DNA of 64,000 nucleotides from Glandiceps talaboti (GCF_964340395.1 NC_135558.1:19738871-19802870); one strand, 5' to 3'; shown: positions 1 to 11,818, counted from the first letter of the stretch. The notes: generated by a model not told the origin, from the letters alone. Numbers and translations: made by a program.

Positions 1-27
1 CATACATACATACATACATACATACAG
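1..27. repeat. (CATA)n microsatellite, cut by the window edge
   Basis: Pure CATA tetranucleotide run at the left edge. The same motif recurs at about 17.96, 18.12 and 40.85 kb. Confidence 0.9.
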
Positions 28-209
28 ATAGACATCCCATACCATCCCTTAAATATAACATTTCCTTACATGAGGTAACATTATTATTGTAGTAAAGGGG
101 TTTATTATTCCCATAATTCATACTTTTATCTTATTTTTTGTTGAGGTTATCAAATAGCACCCTTGCCCCCCTTTACCGCTTATAAAGGAATGTTGTGTTA
201 TGATTTTGG

Positions 210-210
210 C

Positions 211-246
<36 letters not shown>
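210..246. repeat. (GTCT)n microsatellite
   Basis: About eight GTCT units, one of them mutated. It lies in what is probably the last intron of the gene ending at 1140. Confidence 0.85.
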
Positions 247-969
247 AGTATGTGTGTGTCCCCAAACAAACTACAGCCTCGATTCTGATGAAACCAAATA
301 TCTTCAATTATGCTAATTACAAGAACTGATAAGAGTTTACGAAAAATCCAATTAAGATTAATTAGTTATGTATATACACAATGGTTTATTGGTAATGGAA
401 CAATATCTTGAGAATTAATTCTTGAAATTGCTTGTATTATAACTGAACACATACATTAATGAAGAGTAAACTCTAACGTTTTGCTGTTTTCATTATCCCA
501 TGCATACTATTGATATATGTTGATGGATATTATGTTCGATTAGCTTTCATAATAATTATCGAAAGAGGACATATTATTTTTTCACAAACTGTAAAATTAT
601 GCGATAAAGCCCATAAAATCGCATTAAGTAGTGGGCGTACTGCATAATGAACTGAGGTATTGTACAATATATTTTTACTTGTTGGCCAAAATCATCAGTA
701 AAGTTCAATCATGCAAATATGTACTGTTATGGAAAGTCAAATTTCATATTTTGTTTTCATATTAAGGGCCCAATGTGATGACCACATATGACACCATTGA
801 TACAATGTACCTATTTTAGGAAGATTTATAGGTCAGAATTTGCCATGTGTCAACATTGTGTTTACGAACAAGAAATCTATAGATTTTTTTACCCTCACCT
901 TCTGTGTACATGTAATCTTGGTTTACTTTGTATATCAATTTGAATAAATCTCTCTTTATGTACCTAAAG

Positions 970-1140
970 GGCACTGGACAAGCAACTATATGCTTGGGGA
1001 ATACTGTGTATTTTGCCACAAAAGAAGCCATTCGAGCAGCTCGCAGTGACATTGGTCTGGAACAAATATTTGATCTTGACACCCCAGCAATACCAAGGCG
1101 TGTCCTTCTTGCATGTGGAGACCAGTACACAAAGAAGTGA
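970..1140 (+). CDS. Xanthine dehydrogenase / aldehyde oxidase family, last coding exon (partial gene)
   Basis: The reading frame from about 970 to the TGA at 1138-1140 matches the extreme C-terminus of molybdo-flavoenzymes of the xanthine dehydrogenase/aldehyde oxidase family. A KGTGQ segment is followed by LGNTVYFATKEAIRAAR, then by a short LDTPAIPRRV segment and a final ACGDQYT before the stop. These correspond to the conserved C-terminal end of the molybdopterin domain. An AG acceptor at 968-969 after a short pyrimidine tract is the likely exon start; an upstream ATG at 928 is intronic under this model. The enzyme family oxidises purines or aldehydes using Moco, 2Fe-2S and FAD, none of which bind in this exon. 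The rest of the gene would lie left of the window. I cannot separate XDH from AO on 56 residues. Confidence 0.72.
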   Translation, partial: GTGQATICLGNTVYFATKEAIRAARSDIGLEQIFDLDTPAIPRRVLLACGDQYTKK

Positions 1141-3640
1141 TTCGGAACTCCGATACAGAGGAACTAACATAGCATTTATGTTTTCTTTTCGACTCGTCTC
1201 ATTTATCTGCTCCATGTAATGCATTTACTATAACATATTGTTAATGGACTTAATATTATGAACTTAAAGTTTCACATGAACTATCTTCCTAAGATCAATA
1301 CGTCGAAACTTTAATGTGTACACAAATTCAAGACAGTTTGATTACCCTTTTGTAAGTGACACTTGTTGTTTATTTAGTTTTTGCACCCCCTTTTAATCAG
1401 GGCTCACTAAGCATGTTGGAAGCAGCACTAACATAAAATTATTAAAGCACTGAAAATACTGCTGGGTATCTCGTAATGAAATGTTGAAATTATATGCCAA
1501 GTCTGTATTTGTACCCACCCTAAAATTAGCACATGAGAGGCAGACAAATATGAGGTATGAATGAAGGAAGTCACATTAAAAGTCTACCTTGTGGTTGGCT
1601 CACACTTGTGCAGTATTTCTCTTGTCAAGTTAAATAAGTGCTAATTTGCATAATGTGCATTGTTAATGAATATAACTCGGGTTATGCATCCAAAAGTGCT
1701 TTATCAAACTTTTGTCAAACTTGCCACATATATTGATTATAAAAAGATATGATGGTTCTTTATGAAATTTAGAAATTGCCCGTTTGCATAATTAAGGAAC
1801 TTTAGCTATTAGGGCCTATACCAAGAAAGACTGAAACAAATTTGATGACCCTTGCTAAAGATATTGAACGAGCAAAGATATGATGGTATCGAATTCAATT
1901 AATTTATAATTTGCACGTTTGATAAATTTTTGCAATGAGGGATAGAAAGGACTGTACCGAATTCGATTGAACTTGCTACAGATATAGATTACACAAAGGT
2001 ACGACAGTACAAAAAGACATTTCAAAGTCTCGTGTCAATTAATTGATCATTTGCATATTTAGCTAAGTTTTATAATTAAAATGTAACGTATCTCTGAACG
2101 GATGCATTTTCAGTTCATAGTTGATTGATTGTTGTTAAATGCCTCATGTTTGATCTATATCTGTGGTAACATTGAGTTTGTTTATGTGGGACCACATTGG
2201 AAATAAGTTTTTAAATTTTCTGTATTATTCCAGCACATTACTATTTATTTTGTCTATTGTAATTGTTTTCTGTATACTGATATTTAAATCAAATCAAATC
2301 AAATCAAATTTTTACTCTCGCCAGCATTGACATCAACGGCAAGTCAGCGTGGACGTGTAAACAGGAAGCAGGGGAAGTTTATTGGAGCGTGTGCGAACCC
2401 TCGCCGCGCCACACTGCCTGGACGCAAACTTCCCCGAACGATGATGCGTTGCAATTGTCTTTCAAACAATATTTACATGTACCACAATCACTAAAGAAGT
2501 TTCTGATGACTAGAAGCCCATAACCAGAGTCTCGTTGTCTTAAGAATAACTGCAAATGCCTTCTTTAATATTTAGAAAGGAACTTTATATTTTACCTCGT
2601 CATGGCCAGGTTGTCTGTGTCATGGCTACAAAAGTCCATGCTCAGAGGACGAAAAAAACATTCCAAAGTTCAACCACAATTTCATGGCTCCTCCTTAAGT
2701 ACGATACCCAGTGGACTTCCCGATCAAATATGGCAGCGTTTGTAAGGTGGGACATTTGAAATTAAAGTTGGGACATTTGAAATTAAAGTTGGAACTGGAA
2801 AAGTTCCGATTTCGACACTTTTTTGTGATCTTACCAGCTACTACTGTTGGCAAAGAGATGCAAAATGTGTACTTATTCGATCGGATGCTAACATTTGAGA
2901 GCTTTGTATGTAATTCTTTTGTTATTCGTCCGACAGCATCTTCCTTTCGTACTCGATACATGTGGGTTACGTTGCTTTGAGAAGATAGGTGTTGAGCGAA
3001 ACGCGTACACCGTCTACAAGCAGGACTACATGCCGTTAAGATAATTTAGTTTGCGTTATGAGTATGACCTTACTGGTCTACGGGAGTTTGAATACATGTA
3101 CTGGTTCGAACGTTCATGTTATTAGGGGATATGGAAGACTGATGCAGTCAGGAGGAAAACAATGCAATGCGCAGTGTAAAGTGTTTCTCACGTGACCCTT
3201 TCATGTTGGCAAAAAGTGACCAGAAATCAATAAACTCATACCTAGGTTGAACATATTGAAATTGAAATGCCTTTTGCAAGCCGATTATGTACGTAGGACA
3301 AGAGAGAGAGAGTGTTTTACGCTTCAAATGTTAGTAGTCATTATTTATAATAGACTCTAGTTAATAGTTCCATTATCAGTTACTGGTGATATTTTTGGGC
3401 AATACAATGCGATAAATCGTAATATATTTGATTATTACTATAAAGTTGCTATTGTTAACTATCTAACGTATTAAACATACAATATAGGGATTCACAGAAA
3501 TTGGAAATTATTGTGAAAATTAAACGAAGACCAAATTTTCACCAACATATAGATTCGATTTGTGTTTGTGTGCGTTTGTGTTAATATGTGTTGAACGGCA
3601 CTTCGTTACAGAGATACGCTCGAAATAAAGGGGACCGCCA
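1141..3640. other. Gene-free stretch
   Basis: I see no supported gene. The stretch holds an ATTAAA-type polyadenylation candidate near 1440, degenerate AT-rich repeat with recurring 'aaagatatgatgg' and 'tttgcat' motifs (about 1620-2060), a short (AAATC)n run near 2288-2310, a GC-richer island at about 2320-2450, a 22-bp sequence directly duplicated at about 2748-2790, and a short GA run at 3301-3314. Confidence 0.6.
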
Positions 3641-4450
3641 CTCAAAGAATGTGAAGACTTGTGTCACGTTCTGAGGCCTGGTTGCCCTCATGGAAATATC
3701 AGATTTAAACTGAATGCCTCCTGTAAGGGCAAAACCATAGACTTCTATTTGGGCCTGCACACATTATTGGAATGCAAACCCTAGCTACCATATGTGATGT
3801 ACGTACCACTTAATTCGAAAATTAACGATACGAAACAGTATGAAGTTTGAAGCTTACATAATTAACATATTGTCTAATTATATACAAAAATCATTATGAA
3901 AATTACCCATTAAAATTAAAAACTATACCAACAGAGGATATGTGTAATGTGCTTCCCCATGGTTATGTATGTGATAAATTATATGGAATTTGAAGCATGC
4001 ATTCCACATATAAAGCTCAATTGATGAAGATAGTTAATAATGCAAATTAATCATTAAACGTAAAAGCTTCATCAAGAAACCTCATGTGCGCATTTTTATG
4101 GTTGATATATTTACCAACATATGTGAAATCTGCAGTTTACATTCTTAAGCTAAAGCCTAATAACCGAAAATCACTAATTATGTTGATTACCCTATGCTAA
4201 CGGGCATAGTGTGCTTTCTTATCGTTAATGTAAGTACCATATTATATCGAATTTGAAGAGGGCATTATTAAGGTACAGTCTACATAAAATCATTAATTAT
4301 TCCAATTGTTCACGAAAACTAAACTATGTCAACATGGGTTAACGTATGTACTGAATTATATTGAAACTGAAGTATGCAGTCTTAAGATATAGCCTAAGTA
4401 CCGAAAATAATCAATTATGCAAATTATTCATTAACATTCGTCATTCGCCA
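3640..4450 (+). repeat. Long AT-rich dispersed repeat, copy 1
   Basis: It begins with a segment containing 'aatgcctcctgtaagg' and continues as three or four imperfect internal units of about 130-150 bp. Each unit carries an 'attcttaag' / 'gccta' / 'ccgaaaatcattaattatgcaaatta' / 'cattaaaa' / 'catatgtacc' series. A collinear copy lies at about 23.81-24.71 kb and shorter degenerate copies at about 30.29-30.59 and 32.33-32.72 kb. No open frame, terminal inverted repeat or A tail is evident, so I cannot assign a transposon class. Confidence 0.6.
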
Positions 4451-4679
4451 TTTTAATACCTCCCCATATGCGAGGTAAAAACAGCAACATGGAGAAACTG
4501 TTACAATGGAGGGATTGGGCTATTGACAAGATAAATCGTTATGAGTGACTTTACTATACATGCAATATATGTTAATGCCAATGTTACGGGCCTATTTTTA
4601 TGTGACATGGGAAACTGATTTGAAACTGACATTTACGTTAGCTTTTCGAAGCTTGGAAATATTTCCTCAAAGGCTATGA

Positions 4680-5560
4680 ATAACTTAAACATTGCCTTAA
4701 CAGAAGCAAACGTTCCAGATCTGCCAGGGGAAACCCCCAAGGCCTCCCTCGCCCCCATCAGAGGTCACTCATACATTCAACCCAAAATCAGATGCACCAA
4801 CGACCTTTTTACTGTCATAATGGTATTAAACTTTTCTTCAATATGTTCACCCTATTCTAATTTGAGATGGTATTGTCTTTTAAAGATGTGAAAAGTTCGC
4901 CAAGATAGTCAAAAATTGCCTTAAACTCCAAATATCCCCTACCAATGATACTAGCATTAGATGTGCTGACCTTTACTACATGTATATAATGATATCATTT
5001 AACTTTTTAAGAAAATATTTCAGCCCTATGTAAGTTATAAAGAATAGTTTCTGATACTTGATGGTGCTGTCTTGTAGAGCATGGATTGAGTTATTGCTTG
5101 AAATGTCTGAATAGCCTAAATATTGGCTTTAAAAGTAAATATCCTCCCGGGCTTCTAGAGGGAGACCCTTCGGACCCCCACATGAGTTGGACATATCCCA
5201 GTCTCAAGCTCTTCCCCTCTTACTGTCAAGATGCTGTCAAAGTATATTTCAAAAGTGTGTAAACCCTATGTAGCTGGGTTTTTTTTGGGTTTTTTTGCAT
5301 GTTAGTGCTGTCTTGTAAAGCTTGTCTGAATGGGTCTGAATAGTCTCAAAATTGACTTTTCAGAGTAATAAACCTCCAGGGCTTCTAGGAGACCCATATA
5401 GGACCCCCATTAGAGATGTACATATTCCCCTTTCAAGCTTTTTCCCTATTATTCACTGTCAAGATGCCATTAAACTCCGTTTGGAAGATATTTACCCTGT
5501 GTAGTCAATAACTATAATTATGATAGTGCTAACCCGGGATCTTATAAAGTAGTTGCAAGA
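4680..5560 (+). repeat. Imperfect tandem array, about 230-bp unit
   Basis: Three to four diverged units follow one another. Each has a 'gaatag.ct.aaattg.ctt' start, a 'cctccagggcttctag' segment, a purine-rich 'gagacccat..ggaccccca' segment, then 'tcaag.t.ttcccctatt' and 'ctgtcaagatgc.att'. The last two units (about 5100-5330 and 5330-5560) are most alike. The unit has no coding capacity I can see. Confidence 0.5.
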
Positions 5561-5793
5561 CAGTCAAGCAGTCCACACTGAGTCACGATCAAAAATACCT
5601 GTCGTGTAAATATTATATATATAAGGGGGGGGGGGTTCCATCATGTTTTAGAATTAAGTGATGGTCAGCCTGTTTTTGGTTTTACAGATAGGGGGTCTCA
5701 GTGACATTTTGACGGCCAGAATTAATAATCCACCCCCGACTGGAGAAACTGACTGGTTCCTTACTACAACTTGCATGGTTTACAACAATCATT

Positions 5794-5954
5794 CCAAAAT
5801 GCTTTCATTTCGCAATATGCCATCTTTTCACCGTTCCGACCGACAACTGGTTGTCACAGTAACATGCTGCATTTGATCCGCTTACAAGAGACCCATCTTT
5901 CATGAAACGTGTCTTACATCTAATTTTATCTGATTCGAAATGAATTCTCAGTAC
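5794..5954 (-). pseudogene. Paraoxonase last-exon relic
   Basis: The minus strand reads a degraded copy of exon 9 of the intact paraoxonase gene at 12.88-23.38 kb. Shared residues include VLRIH, a DGSLVSGSNAACY stretch and DNQLSVGTV. Nucleotide similarity continues past the stop position into the 3' flank (to about 5750). Compared with the intact exon it lacks about 18-20 bp, its tag stop is read as tgg, and small deletions before the KMAYCE motif shift the frame. No other paraoxonase exon is recognisable beside it. It is a dead partial duplicate or insertion. Confidence 0.75.
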
Positions 5955-6780
5955 ATTAGGAAAAACAAAACTAGGATTACCATTGTAAAGAACAAACGTT
6001 ATTATATTTGTCAAATATAACGCTATTATATTTGTCTAACACCACTGCTAGTATTATTGTAGGTAAAGTAGTCTGGGTTAGTATGATATTTAATGACTAT
6101 GTCGTGCAGTTTCAGTATTTATTGATAACAGAGGACGATTTGCAAAATCAAAATATACCATTGCAATATGTTTAGGACACGAATATACGAAAATCGTTTG
6201 GGTAAATAAGTGACAATTGCACGTTCAAGAACAAAACATCTTGGAATATTAGCCCAAGTGCTCATCCCCGAAGATAAGTTACGAGTTAGCAGGTGAGTCT
6301 GGTGACTCATTTTCATGACTGGAAAACTGTCAATCAATTTCAGAGAGTAAACCTTTGGCAGTTTGCAAAAGTTTATAAAAACATCGTGAAAATCAATGCC
6401 CTCACAATGTCCCTTTTCTTTGTTGAACAATTAATGAGATCCTAAATAAGAACAGCAACAAAGTGACATCACCGAGACAAATCATTGTAGGTGACAATTG
6501 ACAAACTCGCATTGCCCATTAAGGAAATTTGATATTGCTTAAACCTTCAACGATTTCTTCACTGACATCGGCCCCAATTTCGCCTTAAAAATCACTCCAA
6601 CAGTACATTATAGCCGTTATCTGAGTGGAAATTATTCTGACTGTATATTTTCTTTCGCCCAGTTGTTGAAATTGATATTACGGAGAAGATCAATCACATA
6701 TGGATCCTAGGAAAGCTATTGAATATGGCAACATTCATATCCTAAACTAATCATGGATGCAGCTTATTTCATCTTTGGCC
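5955..6780. other. Gene-free stretch
   Basis: I see no recognisable gene, RNA or transposon here. The open frames are short and have no family signature. Confidence 0.5.
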
Positions 6781-8210
6781 CATTAAGACATATGATTAAT
6801 TGCTCCCGTTCCCATGGTATATTCCAGGACGCCCTGAAATTTTGCAAAATCACTCCAATATATAAAACAAAGGATCAACCTTTGACGCCAGGAACTACAG
6901 ACCCATCTCAATTTTACCCGTCCTAAGCAAAATATTTTGAATCGGTTCCAAAGACCAACCTTTATCATCACTTGATACATTTGACATTCTACTTGGCACC
7001 CGATATGATTTCCGAAAATATTTCAGTACTAAACTTGCCCTTGATGACCATATATCTGACATTACAGACAAAATGGACAAAATTTTCGTCACCATCTGTA
7101 TTTTTATCGACCTTAAAAAAGAGCTCGATACAATCGACCACCACATTGCTAAGTTATCAAAAGTTTCCCTTAGAGGTGTTCTGGTCCTTTGGTTTCAAAA
7201 TTATCCTGAAAATAAACAACAGGTTATTAGTGTAGACGGTGGTAATTCTAATCCAAAACAAATTAATTGTGGTACTGTTACTTAGACTTATCCTCTTCCT
7301 GATCTATATTAACGATATAAGCAAATCTATTGATGCCATCAGTGTTTGTTTATTTGCAGACGACACTAAACCTTTTCAAATTCATGAAAACTAGTAATAT
7401 TAATTTCAATGTCATGACTGAACACTTTAAAAAAAGTTAACCAGTGGTGTAATACTAACAAACCAATAATTAACGTTGGGAAAAGTAACTATTTGATTAT
7501 TAAAACTCCTCACAGGATATCTGACATTGGTGGACATTTAGGTATTGGCGACACACCCATTACGTACGTGTGTCTCTTCGGCCACATATCTAAGTGTATC
7601 TATCGACCAATCTCTGTATTCGAAATCCCACATTAAAAATGTAAATCCAACTGAAAGTCGCAAGATCGGAATAATCTCTTTTATTCGTTATTATTGGGTT
7701 GGTTAAACCACTTGCCTCTTACCACTGCGGTCGGGGATCGAACTCCATTCTGGGTTCGATTAAATTTACCACGCTGTAAGTAAGAAGTTTGTCGTTCAGT
7801 TTGACTCTACCGAACAACGCAGGTTTTCCAGGTACTTCGGTTTCCTCCTGCATTAACACTGAACCCATGAGGGATGGCCCTCACTGGACGTCATGGGAGA
7901 CAAGTGTTTATATGCTTAAAGAACTATCCAGTATAAATAAAAATTAGGTCCATCATTATTCTACTTTACAACACTTTAATTCTTCCCCATCTTAGACACT
8001 GCATTGAAATGTGGGGCGACACCTATCGTCCATTACGTGAGACACTTTTGTTTTCTTACAAGAAACTTGTTCGAGTTATGTTTTTTTTTCAGTTTGTCAA
8101 ACACATTCTCTGCCCCTTTTTAATCAGCTCCGAAAACTGCGACTTACAAATAACCATACTCATAACCTTAAACACCTTATTAACCGTCTACCCCATAGCT
8201 ATCCTACCAC
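6780..8210 (+). mobile_element. Non-LTR retrotransposon (LINE) reverse transcriptase relic
   Basis: Plus-strand frames, broken by shifts, spell successive landmarks of a jockey/CR1/L2-type LINE reverse transcriptase: a 'RPISIL' block at about 6895, an 'IDLKKELDTIDHHI' block at about 7105, an NPKQINCGT block near 7255, 'YINDI' at about 7305 and the catalytic FADDT (YADD box) at about 7355. The C-terminal 'ILPHL..C.E.WGDTYR' block is at about 7975-8030. Several stops and frame changes show it is dead. A tRNA-derived SINE interrupts it at about 7695-7945. The clade cannot be fixed from these pieces. Confidence 0.75.
7695..7945 (+). mobile_element. tRNA-derived SINE nested in the LINE relic
   Basis: The 5' part looks like a tRNA head: an A-box-like segment (TTGGTTAAACCACTTG) followed about 30 bp on by a B-box-like GGGGATCGAACTCC. 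A central segment with CAGGTACTTCGGTTTCCTCC resembles the conserved core seen in many invertebrate SINEs (known type, exact domain name not assigned here). The 3' end is AT-rich ('agtataaataaaaatta'). The LINE frame resumes after it. ATTATT on both sides may be part of a target duplication. Confidence 0.6.
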
Positions 8211-8217
8211 ATCAGCA

Positions 8218-8315
8218 CAGACACACACACAGACACAGACACAGACTCACAGTCACACATTGACTCACACACAATCACACACACACACACAAACAAACAC
8301 ACACACACACACTCA
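8218..8315. repeat. Interrupted (CA)n microsatellite
   Basis: CA-rich run with AGACAC, ACTCAC and CAAACA interruptions, directly downstream of the LINE relic. Confidence 0.85.
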
Positions 8316-9890
8316 CTCACTCAGAACAAAATGTTGGTGGGCTGGGCAAAGCACGTGTTGTCACCACTGACAATTCTCGCGCTACTTAAGCCTTAAATTA
8401 CAGTGTTTAGGTTGAAAATCACCTTTTTCAATGACATTATCATTGGCTCTTTCAAACACCATGATTAGTCCTGAGATTGGAGAAAGCCACATAAAGATAC
8501 CTGAAAATAATAAAGAGCAAGATTAAGGTAAACATTTGACAGAAAAGTCAATTAATTAATTAATTAATTATATTAATAAATTAATCAGTCATTCAATCAA
8601 TCAATCAATAAACAACCAACCAACCAACTCAAAATTCACGTGATGTCAAAATCATATACGAAGTGATGTTCGATGACGCTGAAACAACATGGTCTTAATG
8701 TGGTTAAAATGTGGCCTCCACTTATAAGGTATGAGGTGTGAAATTCGAATTACGTCAACGACGCAACTTATGGCGCAGACTGAAACGGGCGCTCTTGTCA
8801 ACATTCGAACGCGAAACAAACCCGTGTTTGGAAGTGAAGTGAAGTGAAGTGAAGTGTTATATGTTTTTCGATCGCTATACGTACTCATGAATTGGAGATT
8901 TAGGGTCAACGGAAGGTAATTTCGTATGAGTTTCAGAAGTCCTTGCGAAGAAAATTAGTTTTACTACCATGATTTAAAGAACTGTCTCATAAACTGTCTT
9001 ATAAATTTCAGACTTGACGAAATGTATCAACAACCACACTCCCTATATTGCCGGTCAAGCAAAAACATTGACGTGCGAAACAGAAGCGTTGTCGGCCATA
9101 CAAAAAAGATAACACTACGTCCAATGTCTGACGCTAGACTTTCATCTCTCAATCTACTAAATGTCATCGTTTAAGGAGGGTTGGGGTAGCATGGTGGCGA
9201 TGCTAAGAGGTTACCAGAATAGAACACCAACAAGGGAAAAACCATTTAAAACATTGATGCGGAACTTCTAAACTACATCGAAGCCATAAAAATGGCTCAT
9301 TACACGAGTTTGCGAACTATTTCACGATTAACCGTAACGTCTGAATACATCCAAGACTTTCTACCTGAGATACGCCTAGGTCATAAATGTCTTCCCCTAC
9401 ACAAGTCATCCAAGTTGAGTACCCCCCCCCCCCACAAACAAGCAAACATAATTTCTTTTAATTTTCTCCTTAGTTGCTATGATTTCGACTGCTCGAAATG
9501 AAACTGACATGGCACTTGGAAACTTTAATTGCATTATTTCAAAGCTATGACTTGTGTGGTAGTCACATGAAATTTACATACTGACCATAATTCCATATCG
9601 CCATTAAATGAAATACTTTGTTTTGGGTTTTGCTTTGTTACTATGGTAACCAGATTTACTATACAGATTGATGCTATGTCGTTTTGGAAGCATATCGCTC
9701 GATAGGTCAGCAGTGTCACCAGAGCTAGGACGATTGATGGGGGTCAATTGATGGCGTTTTCTCAAACCACTGATGTCTTATCGATGCTAAAACCATGTTT
9801 GTCATTACAAGAAAAACAACAATGATAATTATTACAAACCGTACGACCGATCGAGGAGGAAAAAACTGAAAAAGCTACTTCTCGTATTTA
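8316..9890. other. Gene-free stretch
   Basis: No gene is recognised. It has an (AATT)n run at about 8552-8570, a (GTGAA)n run at about 8836-8857 and a C homopolymer at 9421-9433. Confidence 0.5.
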
Positions 9891-9899
9891 AAAAATGGG

Positions 9900-10140
9900 G
9901 CAAGACTGTATGACCAGTTGTGGAGAATCGACAGCGAAAAAAATACTTCTTCTTCACTGGGCCATGACCGTGCGACTGATCGTGGATCGTGGACAGTAGA
10001 CAGTGAAAAAAAAACTTCTTCACTGGGCCATGACCGTGCGACTGATCGTGGACAGTAGACAGTGAAAAAAAAATTCTTCACTGGGCTACGACCGTGCGAC
10101 TGGTCGTGGACAATAGACAGTGAAAAAAATACTTCTTTTT
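9900..10140 (+). repeat. Minisatellite, four units of about 57-65 bp
   Basis: Each unit reads roughly 'cttcactgggccatgaccgtgcgactgatcgtgga' in two parts, followed by 'cagtagacagtgaaaaaaa'. The first unit is the most diverged, and one unit has a duplicated 'atcgtgg'. Long antisense frames across it are repeat artefacts. Confidence 0.8.
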
Positions 10141-10184
10141 CACGACATACCACCTAGTGCACCGTATAATCAAGTTCTCACCAC

Positions 10185-10394
10185 TCATCTGAATGTACCG
10201 ATACAAACATCTTTGGTAATATCCCCATACTCCGCTAGTTTTTCCTTTAGTGCTCGGTATGTCATGGAAGACCTTTTCAAAGGTTCTATTAGTTCAATAT
10301 CGCCATCTTTCAGTTTGGGATATGAACCCCTTTTGCCTTTCACTGGTTTGCATGATACACGTTGTTGCCGTATGCGAGCGAAATGGTGCACCAT
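10185..10394 (-). pseudogene. Possible transposase helix-turn-helix fragment
   Basis: A 69-codon minus-strand frame begins after an AG that would suit a splice acceptor ('tgcttacag'). It contains GKRGSYPKLKDGDIELIEPL and SMTYRALKEKLAEYGDI. This order (basic linker, 'LIE.LK', 'SMTYRALKEKL') resembles the N-terminal helix-turn-helix of Tc1/IS630-like DDE transposases. No catalytic DDE segment follows before the minisatellite. Family assignment is inference from motif shape only. Confidence 0.35.
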
Positions 10395-10499
10395 CTGTAA
10401 GCAGGACTAGGGGACAAGGAGTTTCCGACACATGTATTCATTCCCAATGGGACCCCGGCCATTACACATCCCTGTATCAGTATAGTAAAGTCCTGCCAA

Positions 10500-11817
10500 T
10501 TTAAAATAACTGAATTTATAGTTTATTTTCAGTAGATGCATTCAACCAAAAGTAGATTATTTTTTCAGCTGTCTCGCCAACCATATTAGTATTATAGTAT
10601 CTATCACTAGTCACAATGACTGTATTGAGTGTTTTTTGTATCATAAAATTAAGCCTACAGTTCAAATTGCAACAGATTATACAAGTTGTATAAAAACTAT
10701 CTACATTTTCTCCCCATGAAAAAAGTACCCATGGTAACATTAATGATATTTCAACGAGGGGTTCTAAATATTGTACCCAAAATACATCTAGTAGCATAGC
10801 TTTTGGGCCTCACAGTGTGTGCACTGCTCGAAATGATGACAGTGTGCACTTTATCATGTGGCTAGGTACGTATACTGCATGCCTTGTTCAGTGGATCAAC
10901 AGGTGCTGATATGAGTTATTTCCTGTTTCATAGTAACCACACTCCGCAATACAACACTAGCAATTTCTTTACATGAAATCAACATTTATCTGTGTCAACA
11001 ATGCGAGAATGAGATACAAGGTGCGAGATCAATATATATTTCAAATCAATGTAGGATGAAAAATTAAATTCTTTTACTTTTGGGGGGTGTTTGTTTTAGT
11101 TGTCTCGTTCTCATCCTACAGAAACGATTTTACTTTTTAATGGGTCTGTTTGTACCCCTAAATATGCAATTATTATTTTTTTTTTTAAATAGCCCCCAAT
11201 TGAGAAATGGAAGAATTTTCACTATAGCACAGCACTAACATAAAGTGTCAACAAAAGAACTATTTTTCCTCACTACATACTGGCTTTGTATTCATAGTAC
11301 TACTACTACATACTGATTTGATATCGGGTGGACATTTTAAATTTTGACCAATTAAGTTAGGGGGAGGGGAACTAAATGTTTTTAGTGGGGTGATAATTAT
11401 GAATATTAAGACCACTTTGGCTTTGGGAGAAATACATAAACTCTACACATGAATAGTTCAGTTGATTTATCATACATATATATGAACTGACAGAAATATA
11501 CCTTGGTGCCTGTGTGTTCCAATATTATACAATGTCAAGTGATTTTTGTTCAAAATGTTGAAATTTAGATGGGGTGAGTGAGGGGGTCACATTTTTTACT
11601 GGCATTTTAAAGTTAGCATACACACAATGATTTTTGTTGTATAATTTTGAAGAGGCATTGGTACATTATACATATGTGCAAAGTTAAACAAGCTTATTTT
11701 AATTTTTGTCAAAATTCAACAATATTTCATAAAACATTTCTGTCAAAAGTGTTTAAATTTTGATGGGGTGTGGGGTTACAATTTCAATTCTAGAATTTAA
11801 AAGGATGTGGTGACCCA

Positions 11818-11818
<1 letters not shown>
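10500..11818. other. Gene-free stretch
   Basis: No gene is recognised. The sequence is AT-rich, with several short 'ggggtg' segments and homopolymer T runs. Confidence 0.5.

Noticed and set aside
816-1224. Antisense ORFs at the XDH/AO exon
   Set aside because: Opposite-strand shadows without family features.
2711-2980. 89-codon ORF with a repeated GHLKLKL segment
   Set aside because: The repeat is a 22-bp direct duplication, and no domain or splice context supports a gene.
7695-7790. Possible tRNA gene
   Set aside because: A- and B-box-like segments are present but the acceptor and anticodon arms do not close, and the sequence continues as a SINE body.
9900-10153. 92-codon minus-strand ORF with repeated 'VHDQSHGRSP'
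   Set aside because: It is the minisatellite read in one frame.
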